Below are positions 47,801 through 59,800 of a DNA stretch of 64,000 nucleotides, in pieces (position 1 is the first letter of the stretch; every line of letters starts with the position of its first letter). This DNA comes from Proteles cristata cristata. Its lineage: Eukaryota > Chordata > Mammalia > Carnivora > Hyaenidae. Made by a program: the position numbers and the translations under genes. The DNA is taken from assembly GCA_017311185.1 (NCBI GenBank), contig JAESUZ010002888.1, positions 868,001 through 932,000 on the forward strand. The letters are read 5' to 3'. The notes under the pieces were generated by a model. It was not told the DNA's origin, did not search any database, and saw only the letters and a list, made by a program, of their open reading frames with translations.

Positions 47801-50800
47801 CCTTAGTTATGCTTATGAAAAGAGACTATTTTTGTTATATCTCTCAAAGTTAAAACGTAACTATTAATCTTCTGTAGCAAACGCACCTTAAACTCTTTCC
47901 CACCCCCAGTTTTGGTATATATTTACATTGTCTACTATTCTATGAATCATCAGATGCCCCACAGATAAGTTTGGAGAACCTCCAACTGTTAGAGATCAAT
48001 TGCTTTTTAACTTAAGATATTTAGCTTGAATAGACTGTTTAACATTTTGTTGATAGGGTTTTATTTCAGTTTATCCCTGTTGAATACTTCTTTTTTATTT
48101 TAATATGTTGAAAAATACAAAAATGTTTTAAAATTTAGCAAGCTATATTGTACATATTTCTGTGCCTTATTATAGATTCATATCGTGCCTTGAGGCAACC
48201 TTTTCATGAATAATAGAAGGAATAGCAAACTACAGGTGAATCAGAATAGAAGTTCAGTTTCTTTGTATCTTCTTTGTACTAAGTCTTGGAGGTTCTTCAA
48301 CTGATACTCTAAAGCTCTGAGGACATTTTCATACTCCAAGGATATTAAACCATTTCTTGTTCTAAAGAAAGTTTTTATTAAATCTTTAAAGGAATTTTTT
48401 AAATAGAATTGGACATATTGCTGAAATAGTGTTACATACAGCTCTGTAACTTTGGTTGTTAAGTTTTAGCAGCCTCAGAGAGAATCTTTTATGTGACAGT
48501 TGGTTTCCATCAGAGCGAGGCTAGTGAGAGAACAGGGAGAGAGTAGGACAGATGGAAGCCAGAGTCCTTACAAAACCGAATCTCACCATTGATAGATCAT
48601 CCATTTGCCAAATGTTACTCATTAAAATTGAGTCACTAGGTCCACACTTGGTGGGGGGTAGGAGTGGGGGAGATTACACCTGGGCATGAATCTTAGGAGG
48701 TATAATTCATTGGGAGACACCTCAGAGGCAACCTACCATGGGTTCTGACATGTTTTTATTGATTCATGTGTGCTAGGTAAAGCTCATGTACAAAAAAAAT
48801 CCTTACCACACCTTTCTTGTACCCCCACCCCACATATGCAGAGTAAAACAAAAGAATGCACATACAGGCATACCTTAGAGATAACTATGGGTTCAGTTAC
48901 AGACTGCTCCAGTAAAGTGGATATCACAACACAGTGAGTCAAATGATTTTTTTTTTTTTTAGTTTGCCAGTACATAGAAAAGTTGCATTATTTACACTGT
49001 ATTGTAGTCTATTAAGTGTGCAATAGCACATGTCTAAAAAAGGGTAAATATCTTAATTAAAAAATACTTTATTGCTAAAAATGCTAACAGTCATCTGACC
49101 TTTCACCAAATTGTTATCTTTCTGCTGGTGGAGTTTTTGCTTCAGTCACACCCCTGACTGATAAGGTTTAGAAGTTGTTGAATGGTGGCGTGGCTGTGCC
49201 AGTTTCTTAAACTAAGACAATAATGAAGTTTGCCACATCAATTGACTCTTCTCTCATGAACATTTTCTCTGTAGCGTGCAATGCTGTTTGATAGCATTTT
49301 ACCCACAGTAGAACTTTTTGAGAATTGGAATCAATCATCTCATACCCTCCCACTGTGTAGTATTCTGAATCCCTTGCTGCCATTCCAACAGTCTTCATAG
49401 TGTCTTTATCAAAAGGAGATTCCATCTCTCTTTGTTCATCTATAAGAAGCAGCTCCTTACTGTTCAAGTGTTATTATGAGATTGCAGTAATTTGCTCATA
49501 TCTTGAGGCTCTGCTTCTAATTCTATTCTCTTGCTGTTTCTACCACATCTGCACTTACTTCCATTGAAGTCTTGAACCCCTTGAAATCATTCAAGAGAGT
49601 TGGAACCTACTTCTTTGAAAGTCCTATTTATATTATATTTTGACCTTTTCCCATGAATCATGAATGTTCTTCATGGCATCTAGAATGGTGAATCCTTTTC
49701 TGAAGGCTTTCAAGAATTTATTTTGCCCAGATGCATCAGAGGACTCACTCTGCTAGCTGTAGTCTTGTAAATGTATTTCTTTTTTTTTTTTTTTTTTTAA
49801 ATATTTTTATTTATTTCTAGGATAGAGAGAGACAGCGTGAGCAAGGGAGGGTCAGAGAGAGAGGGAGACACAGACTCTGAAACAGGCTCCAGGCTCCGAG
49901 CTGGCAGTCAGCACAGAGCCCGACACGGGTCTCGAACCCACGAACCGCGAGATCATGACCTAAGCGAAAGTCGGACGCTTAACCGACTAAGCCACCCAGG
50001 CGCCCCTGTAAAATGTATTTCTTAAATAAATAGACTTGAATGTCAAAATCACACCATGATTCATGAGCTGTAGAATGGATGCTGTGTTAGCAGGCATGAA
50101 AACCGTAATCTCATTGTCTCCATCAGAGCTCTTGGGCAACCAGGTGCATTGTCAATAAGTAGTCATTTTTATTTATTTATTTATTTAAATGTTTTATTTA
50201 TTTCTAGGAGAGAGAGAGACAGCGTGAGCAGGGGAGGGTCAGAGAGAGAGGGAGTCACAGACTGAATGAAACAGGCTCCAGGCTCCGAGCCGGGCAGCCA
50301 GCACAGAGCCCGACGCGGGGCTCGAACCCACGAACCGTGAGATCATGACCCAAGCGAAAGCCGGACGCTTAACCGACTAAGCCACCCAGGCGCCCCTAAG
50401 TAGTCATTTTTAAATGAATCTTTTTTCCTTAGAAGTAGGTCTCGGGGCGCCTGGGTGGCTTAGTCGGTTAAGCGTCCGGCTTTCGCTTGGGTCATGATCT
50501 CACGGTTCGTGGGTTCGAGCCCCGCGTCGGGCTCTGTGCTGGCTGCCCGGCTCGGAGCCTGGAGCCTGTTTCATTCAGTCTGTGACTCCCTCTCTCTCTG
50601 ACCCTCCCCTGCTCACGCTGTCTCTCTCTCTCTCTCTCTTAGAAATAAATAATACATTAAAAAAAAAAAAAAAAAGAAGTAGGTCTCAACATTGGGCTTA
50701 AAATACTCAATATACCATGTTATAAACAGATGTGCTATCAACCAGACTTTGTGGTTCCATTTATACAGCATAGGCAGAGTAAAGGGCCCACAATTCTTAA

Positions 50801-53800
50801 GGCTCTAGGATTTGGGGAATGGTAACTGAACATTGGCTTCAGCTTAAAGTTTTACCAGCTGCATTAGCCCCTAGCAAGAGAGGCGGTCTGTCTTTTGAAG
50901 CTTTGAGGCCAGGCATTGACTTCTCCGTTCTAGCTGTGAAAGTCCTAGATGGCATCTTCTAGTAGAGGGCTACTTTGTGTACATGAAAAATGTACACACA
51001 TTTTGTAGCCACCTTCATTAATTCTCTTACCTAGATCTTTTGGATAACTTGCTGCAGCTTCTACATCACTTGCTGCTTTACTTCACAGTTTTATGTTATA
51101 GAGATAGCTTCTCTCCTTAAACCTCATGAACCAGCCTTTACCACCTTCAAACTTTTCTTCCCCAGCTTCCTCACCTCTTTGGGCCTTCACAGAATTAAAG
51201 AGAGGTGGGCCTTTTTCTGGATTTGGCTTTGGCTCAGGTGAATGTTGTGGCTGGTTTGATCTATCCAGACCACTCAAAACTTTCTTTTTCTCAGCATTAA
51301 GGCTGTTTTGCTTTATTGTTTGTGTTTTCACTGGAGTAGCACTTTTAATTTCCTTCAAGAACTTTTCCTTTGCATTCACAACTTGGCTAACTGGCACAAG
51401 AGGCCTAGCTTTTTGGCCTGTCTCAGCTTTGGACATACCTTCCTCACCAAGCTTAATTGTTTCTAGCCTTTGACTTAAAGTGGGAGATGTATGACTTTTC
51501 TTTTCACATGAACACTTAGAGGCCATTGTGGGGTTAGTAATTGGCCTAATTTCTATATTACGTCTCAGGAAATAGACCTGAAAAGAAGAAGGATGGGGGA
51601 ATGTTTGGTGACTGAGAACAGTCAGGACACACAACTTAAGTTTGCTGTTTGATATAGGCATATGCTTGGTGCCTCAAAACAATTACAAGAGTAATGTTAA
51701 AGATTACTGATCACAGATCACCATAACAAATATAATGATAAAGTTTAAATATTGCAAGAGTTACTGAAATGTGACATAGAGACATGAGGTGAGCAAATGC
51801 TGATTAAAAAATGTCAGTAGAGTTGCTTGATCAATGTAAGGTTGCCACAAATCTTCAGTTTGTAAACAACCCAGACAAAACCCTCACAATATCTATGAAG
51901 CACAATAAAATAAAGCATGTCTGTACCGGTTTACTCTAGTTTCACCTTATTCTACTGACCTTCCAGTGCCATTCTGGGTTTCAGAGTTGGAGCTGTCTTC
52001 TCTGGTCAGGTTTATCAAGAAGTGAGCAGTAAATATTTGTTGTGTAGTTCATTGAATATTTGTTGAAGGAATAAATACATGTGTGAATGAGGAATTGGTC
52101 ATTTTAATTAAATCTGCAAAAAGTTTTACAAGTAAAAACTTTGAGTTGTAATTTATGAAAGAACACCAAAGGAAAAGGATTTTGCAGGCAGAGGTAACAA
52201 GTGCAGCTTCCAGAAGTTACGAAACAACAAGGTGTATTCTGGGAATGGGGTAGAAGTTCAGTAAGAATGGGATGAGGGATGTTTTGAAGAATGAGAAATA
52301 ATGCTGGAAAAGTAAGGTGGGGGTAGATTGGTTTCCACCTTAAGGACTTGGGACCTAACTGTGAGCTTGTTAGGGGGAAGGGACTTTAGTAGATTAATGT
52401 TATAGAAAAATAAGCTGTATGATTTTCATGAAAAAAGAACTAGCAGTGAGACTCTAAAGGCCACCCTGATCATGAAAGATCATGAGGCTGAATTAAGGCA
52501 ATGCCCATAGTTTTGAAGAGAAGATTCTAAGAACACTTGACCTTTTCCAGGATTAGGTATAGTAGAGACTATCAACTGTCCCCAGATAGGCTCTTTTGCT
52601 TTGTAATCATGTTTTTTTTTTTTTTTCCTTTCTGAGAATAACGACTATATTTACTGCCCACCAATTACATTTTGTTCAATGGGATGTAAACAGAAGACTG
52701 CAACTTCCGAGATCTTGCTCTTAAAGGAAAGGGGTGTGCCTTTTGATTTTCTTTTCTACTTTTCACTGGCTGGTGTTCAGACTTGGTATTAAGTCATCTT
52801 GAACTATATGGATATACAGGGGCCTAAGGAAGGAGCCGGGATCTCTGAGGACTTTGTGGAGCAGAGTCTCCAGCTCCTACTTTTTACATGAGAGAACCAA
52901 ACTTTGTTGGGTTACACCATTATTATTTTAGGCTTCTGTTGTAGGAAGCCAAACCCAACTCCAAAATGATAACAGGTGTGATAAGATAGAGAATTATGTA
53001 GGAATAAAGAATTCCTGACATGTCTAGTTCAGTGGACTTAATGAATTGTGACCTAGTTAACTGGCATAAAGTTTGTATGGGAAAATAATTTGTTCTTTTT
53101 TGGATGTGCTGATTTTGAGATGGCTTCTATTATTTCCTCTCTTCCTATGTTTTTGTGATCTCAATTTTGATTTTGCTTGATTCAGTGCCCACTTTGTTTT
53201 ATGAGCAACTTCTAAAGTCAGCTTCTCGTGAACATCTTGTGTTCCTTCTACTTCCTTAACTTTCTTAACTGTAACACATATTTTTAACTGTGTTTTTCCT
53301 CACTGCATTCTCTTACATACTTTGAAGCTGGAACAGTCGAAGAGCTGGGTTTATTGACCGTTTCTACACCTTTTTAAATAGTGTTTCTGGCTTACAATAC
53401 CTCTGTTATGTTACTCTCAAAAAAGAAAAATTTTTGACAAATCACTTATATATCTGACTGTGTGTAATATGTTTTCCTGTATTGTAGCCTAAAGCCCCAA
53501 AGGGAAAAACCATAGGACGAGAAAAAAAGGTCATCCATCCATATAGTAGAAAAGCAGCTCAAATTACAAGAGAGACCCACAAACAAGAAAAAAAGGAAAA
53601 GTAAGTATCTTTTGCTCATTTATATTATGCATTGGTGTAAATCTCATTTATACATTTTTCTTTCATCAACATTCCCTTGTTCTTTAATAAATAAATGTTA
53701 TGTTTTATGCATTGAAGGTAAGAACAACAGATTTGTTGTTCTTTCTTACTTAGATTGGTCTCTTTTTCTTGAGAATGCTCCTTGGATTCTTGTAAGCCTT

Positions 53801-56800
53801 TGTTTAGTTCTCATACTTCTGAAAAAGTTGATTTTGACAAGTTTTCTTAGTATTCTCTCTGCTTTTATGGAAAAGTAGATTTTCATAGGTCCTTATGCCA
53901 TTCTTGAAGTTGGTTTGTATTCTTGATGTGAAGAATTCCTAGGAAAGTTTTCTTCTTAGGAATATAGAATGTGTATGTAATGCCCCTTCTTTTCTGTTTC
54001 CTTTCCCTTAGTCCTCTTTCTCTCGTCAGCAGCCTACACTTTATAATTTGCCAGTTTGCCCCTCCCCTCCGTCTTTGGCCTGTGAGAGTTCCCAGGAACT
54101 GTTGTAGAAACAAATAAGAAATTCTTTAAAATGAAGTTAGAAAGACGAAAGTCCTCGTTTTGGCTATTTTAAAATAGCCTTACCATTTAAGTTTTTAATT
54201 TTTTTTATTAAAAACATTTTTTTTGGTTTTTATTATTTATTTTTGATATATAGAGAGAGCATGAGCAGAGGAGAGGCAGAGAAAGAGGCAGACACAGAAT
54301 CTGAAGCAGGCTCCAGGCTCCGAGCTGTTAGCACAGAGCCCGACGCAGGGCTCGATCCCACAAACTGAGATCATGACCTGAGCCGAAGTCGGACCCTTAA
54401 CTGACTGAGCCACCCAGGTGCCCCTAGCCTTACCATTTTAATAAATGGTAGATACCTTTCCATTCTAGCTGATAGAAGTCGGCATGTTCGTTGTTATATA
54501 TTAATTCCTTACCCAAGACTTTAAGGCATATTTAGTAAGGGTTAACTGTTTGACAGTGATTTGGCTAGATGTTTTCTGGAAGAGAATAGACAAGTGCTGT
54601 GATAGTATCATCAATTTTTTTTTCCTGTAAAGGTTATTATGATGATAGCAGTATTGCTTTAAAACAGTACTTTTGAAACTTTAAGTATTTATATATCACT
54701 TACATGAATTTTGCTGACTTGACATAATTACCACTTCTGTGATTTTGCAGTTCTGTTACCATCAATACTAGTATTTTACAAACCTAGATGAACATGAGAT
54801 ACTTGTAGGGCATATTAACACAGGTGTATACGTATAATACACGTAGGGCATATTAACACACTTTGTTCCCATGCCTGGAATTTTATGTCAGAAGGTCTGG
54901 GATAGTGCCAGGATTTTACATTTCTAGCAAGTTTCCGGGTAATGTTGATGCTGTTACTGCTAGTTCAGGGACCACACTATGAGAACCACTGACCTGTAGC
55001 ATTACTAACTTAATATTCTTTTGGAACCTTTTTCCTTACATAGCTTTTTTAATTTTTTTTTTTAATTTTTTATTCAAGGACACATTTGATCTGTATTTAA
55101 AACCAAGTAGATCCTGTTGCCTTCCCTGTATGGTCTGAGCCTGAGGCATGCTTGCTTTATCCTTGGTGAAAAGATTTAGCAAAGGTTGCAAGACTTGTAA
55201 AATGAACTAACGTTAAACTTTTCTTTTTCCTTTTTTTTGTTTTCTTTGTAATGTCATTAGGATGAAAAGAAAAATGAGGAAAAAAATGTAACTTGCTTAA
55301 AGATGATTTAATTCTGTGTCCATAAGGGGCGGCTGGGTGGCTTAGTCGGTTAAGCGTCCGACTTTCGCTTAGGCCATGATCTCACGGATTGTGGGTTCGA
55401 GCCCCGCGTTGGGCTCTGTGCTGACTGCCTGCTCAGAGCCTGGAGCCTGTTTCAGTCTGTGACTGCCTCTCTCTCTGACCCCCCCCTGCTCACGCTGTCT
55501 CTCTCTCTCTCTCCTGGAAATAAATAAAACTTAACGAAAAAAAAAAAATTCTGTGTCCATAGAATCTTAAAAACCAGCTTATGTAGTACCAGTGGTATAC
55601 ATGGAATATTTTAGGAAATAACGGCTTTAGAATTTGGCTAAGCTCTTTAGTTCACTGTATGTACTTGTGCCAGTGAGCCTAGAATCTTTGTGTGTTTTCA
55701 TTTGTATTCAAGATTTTATGCGTTGATTTACAGAATCAACATTATAAAAGAAATATGGAAGGATAAAACTGAACAACATGCTAATTGCTATATAACTCAT
55801 TCTATCAAAGGAGGGTCCATTATTGGTGAAGGCTCCATTTTTATAGTACAGAGTTGAAAGGTATTATGTAATTTTTTCTACTTGGACAATGTTCTAAACA
55901 AATTTTTGTCATTTATTTTAAAGAAGTTTTAAAGAAATCACCATTGTAACCATTATGGCCCCAGAAGCAAACAAATGTACAGTTTTATTAGTGTCTACTG
56001 TATTTTATGAAACAGACTTACACTTGTCATAGATATCAGTTTTTTGAGTAGCAGCATCATTGACCATGAGTCATATTTAATTTAAATGGCATGATCACAA
56101 GTACTATCTTAAAATACTGCCGATCTACCTGCACTAGAGTAGTACTTCCAGCAAGACAGAAAGGCTGAGCTGCATATTTTGGGGAGATGGTTGGTGAAAG
56201 ATACTCAGACTCTTGGAACAAACTGTATGCAGGATGATAGAAAGGGTACCAGTACAACTTAACTTGAACTGTAAGTGCCTGTGCCTTCTGAGTAATGAAT
56301 AGCAGTTATCAAATCCTGCTCTAATTATCTGTGGCTGCATAACAAATTATTCCATTTTAGCAGCTTGAAACAAACACAGTCTTGGTCAAGAATTCCAGTG
56401 CCACTTAACTGACTGCTTTTGGCTTAGTCTCTCACAAAGCTATAGTGAAAATGTTGACTGGAGCTACATTCGTCCCAGAGCTTGATAGGGAGAGGTTTTG
56501 CTTCCAGGTTTACCTCAGTGGCTGTTGACAGATCTCAAGTCATATATGGTTGCCTCTTGGCTGAAGGCATCGGTTCCTTGCCACACATGTCTCTCCATGG
56601 GCCACTCACAGCATGGTAACTTGGTTCCGACAGAGCAGAGGTTCTGAGATAGAGCAAGAGAAGGTGGCCAGGATGGAAGACAGTCTTTGAAACTTAATTT
56701 CAGAATGACATCCATTGCTATTGTGCTATTGATTTGTTAGAAGTCACTACGTCTAAGCCATCTACATTGAAGGACATTAATCTCAGGACACAAGAATCAG

Positions 56801-59800
56801 TGGGGACCATTTTAGATACTGCCACCTTTTCTTAGCTACCTACGAAGATATTTGTTTTTTCTAGGGAACAAAGATAGGCAGCTTACAGTTCCAGTCTCTA
56901 TACTTGTACAGAGAACTGAGGATTCTTTGTACTGCTTCCTCGGGTTTCTTTTTAGAGAGAAAGACAAGTGAGGGGAAGATCAGGAAGGATATCTGTTATG
57001 TTTGGCTTTGACTAGTGATAGAAGGATACAAAACCAGAACCAGCTGGGTTGATCGAGTTAACTTGTGTTGATAGACTCTGATTACTTAAAGATACAACAA
57101 GAGTTAATAGCAACAGCTAAGAGCTCGGACATGTTCCTCTTCTGTATTTGAATGCTCTGATTTAAGACTATATGGAATATTGCTTCTGTTCATGTTAAAC
57201 GAAACTAATACGGTTTGAAGACTAGTGCATTGCAAGTGATGCACAATTAACAGACAGCAAATGGCTATTCTATGTCATGATTTTAACTTTATTTTATGAT
57301 TTCTGAGCTTAGCAATATTTTGTTGGTATATACTGTCATATCTTGTCCTGCAGAGTAAGCAGCAAAGAACTCTAGATACCAGAATAAAATGACTTGGTAT
57401 GAAAAATTAGCAGAAAGAAACTAAGCCTAATAAGTAAAAATCTAGGGAAAAAGTACTGTTGAGGTTTAATCTCAAATCTCTCTACTTTTCTGTATTCCAA
57501 CCGATACCACTCTAGTTCAGGCCTCTATTGAGTTCATTCAGAATTATTGCAACCTGACTTCTAACTAGATTCTTTCCTCTAGGCTTATTTGAAAGGAATG
57601 AATTTTTCTCTTCCTTGTTATGAAGTACTCTTTTTTTATTTTAATTTTTATTTTTTTATTTACAATTTGCTTATTTTTGAGACAGAGACAGAGTATGAGT
57701 GGAGGAGGGGCAGAGAGAGGGTGACACAGAATCGGAAGCAGGCTCCTGGCCCTAAGCTGTCAGCACAGAGGTTTGAACTCATGAGCTGAGCCAAAGTCAG
57801 ACCCTTAACCGACTGGTCAACCAGGTGCTCCTGAAGTATTCTTTATTTTTTAAAATCAACTTTAACGTATAAATAACATTCAGTAAAATAGCCATATCTT
57901 CAGTGTACAGATTTGAGTTTTGACAGTACATTGGTATAACCACTATGATTAATGTATATGCATTTTCATTCTTCCTAAGGATTCCCTTGTTCATTTCTCA
58001 CTCCATCCTTGCCCTGTACCATAGGCTCAGGGAACCACTGATTTGCTCTCTATTTTGATAGATGAGATTTGTCTTTTCTGTTGTTTCTTATAAATGATAT
58101 GATTGTAATTTTTTTGTGCCAGCTTCTTAGCATAATATTTATGAAATTTACTCATATAATTTCACATATTGTCCTTATTTTTTATTACTGAGTAGTATTC
58201 CATTGTATGAAAATGCAGTTTGTTTATTCATTCACCTGTTAGTGTTCGTTTGGATTATTTATAGTACTGGGCTATTATTAGGTTCTGCAAACTAAGGTCC
58301 AGCGATGCGTTTTTATTAAAAAGTTTTATGGGAAGACAGCTGTGTCCATTCCTTTTGTATTATTTGTGGCTGCTTTCAGGTTACAATTGTGGAAATAAGT
58401 AGTTGTGACAGAGACTGACCACATGGCCCACAGAGCCTAACATGTTACTCTCTGGTCATTTAAGAATAAATTTGCCAGCCTCTGATATTATAAATCTGCC
58501 ATGAATATTCACATACAATGTTTGTTTAGATGTTGTTTTCATTTTTCTTTCAGTTCCTATAACTGGAATTTCTGAGTCACACAGTGAATGTATGTTAAAA
58601 GTATGTAAGAAGTTAAGTTTATATGAAATTAAGTTATAAGAGTTGGTGGTCATATGATAGGTATCATGTTTAAGTATGTAGGAAATTGCTTTGTCCAAAG
58701 TGATAGTATTTTGTATTTTCACCACCAGTGTGTGAGAGTTACATTCTCTCCATATCCTTTCACACATGTTGTATTATCAGTTCTTACAAACTATTTTAGC
58801 CATTCTGATAGTTGTATAATGGTATCCCAGTATGATTTAATTTTGTACATCTTGATGACTTGATGTTAAGTATCTTTTTATGTGCTTATTGGTCATTTGT
58901 ATGTCTTTGATTTGATTAAAAATCTGTAAAAAATTGTTTGCCCTTTTTGGTATTGGGTTGTCTTTTTAAGTAGTAAGTGTATATTCTTTTTTTTTTTTTA
59001 ATATTTTATTTATTTCTAGGAGAGAGAGAGACAGCGTGAGCAGGGGAGGGTCAGAGAGAGAGGGAGTCACAGACTGAAACAGGCTCCAGGCTCTGAGCTG
59101 GCAGTCAGCACAGAGCCCGACGCGGGGCTCGAACCCACGAACCGCGAGATCATGACCTAAGCGAAAGTCGGACGCTTAACCGACTAAGCCACCCAGGTGC
59201 CCCAAGTGTTTGTATATTCTGAATCCAAGTCCTTTGTTAATTTTTTTGTGTTTTATATATATATATATCTTCCCCCCTTCTGTGCCTAAGATTTTTTTTT
59301 AATGTTTATTTATTTATTTTGAGAGAGAGTATATGCGAGTAGGGGAGGGGCAGAGAGAGTGGGTGTGCACATGCACGTGAGTCGTGAGTCGGGGAGGAGC
59401 AGAGAGTGCGGGAGAGAGAGAATCCCAAGGAGGCTCTGGGTTGTCAGCACAGAATCTGGTATGGGGGTTCAAACTGAGATACCGTGAGAACATGACCTGA
59501 ACTGCAGTCAAGAGTTATGCTCAACCCACTGAGTCACCCAGGTGCCCCTGTACCCAGTTTTTTTTTTAAAGTTTTTTAAAAAAGGCTTCATTTTATTTCC
59601 CCAGTTTTCTCGTTGTTTAAAGTGGGAGGATAAATCTGGTCTGTTTTGTTAGGGCAGGGACAGTAGTTTTTTTGGTCATTGCTATGTCTCTAGTGGGTAG
59701 CAGAAAGTGTAGCAAAAACTAGCCTTCGAAAGGTCTCAGTTATTATTTAGAATGCCAGCAATCATGGGATCATTTATTACCCATACTGTTTTCTGAGAAT

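Larger units (their letters stand above)
49207..51526 (-). pseudogene. Tigger1 transposase, inactivated
   Basis: The transposase starts at ATG 51526 with [10 protein letters not shown]; the centromere-protein-B-like N-terminal DNA-binding region is readable ([33 protein letters not shown], then [10 protein letters not shown]) down to about 51083. The last part is recognisable at about 49467-49207 ([25 protein letters not shown]). Between them the DDE catalytic region is fragmented by stops, frameshifts and three SINE insertions. No functional protein is possible. The 192-codon open frame at 51083-51661 is its intact 5' remnant extended upstream into the untranslated part. Confidence 0.9.
48865..51923 (-). 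mobile_element. Near full-length Tigger1 DNA transposon, inactive, with three SINEs inside
   Basis: Bounded by TA on both sides (48863-48864 and 51924-51925). The left end begins CAGGCATACCTTAGAGATAA; the right end (AGCATGTCTG) is the eroded inverted copy. Without the SINEs at 49782-50006, 50172-50396 and 50444-50674 and their TSDs about 2.3 kb of transposon remain, close to the usual 2.4-kb length. The transposase is encoded on the minus strand and is broken. It lies in TMA16 intron 1, antisense. Confidence 0.92.
38722..53487 (+). other. TMA16: TMA16 intron 1 (14.8 kb)
   Basis: Donor GTGGGC, acceptor TTGTAG. Filled with repeats: SINEs, two reverse L1 blocks, L2/MIR, an old LTR-like block, a local duplication and a Tigger1 transposon, listed separately. 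38890-40103 and 51926-53487 hold no gene; about 52150-52400 has diffuse L2-like wording. Confidence 0.85.
57845..59275 (-). mobile_element. Old L1 fragment, reverse, with hAT and SINE insertions
   Basis: Reverse L1M wording: GAGTAGTATTCCATTGTATG near 58190, TTGTATTTTCACCACCAGTG near 58710, TTATTGGTCATTTGTATGTC near 58887 and, after the SINE, TCCAAGTCCTTTGTTAATTT near 59225. Split by a hAT MITE at 58289-58483 and a SINE at 58988-59203. Confidence 0.7.

Noticed and set aside
51083..51661. 192-codon minus-strand frame as a possible host gene
   Set aside because: It is the N-terminal remnant of Tigger1 transposase within a transposon with TA borders; the remainder is destroyed by stops and SINE insertions.
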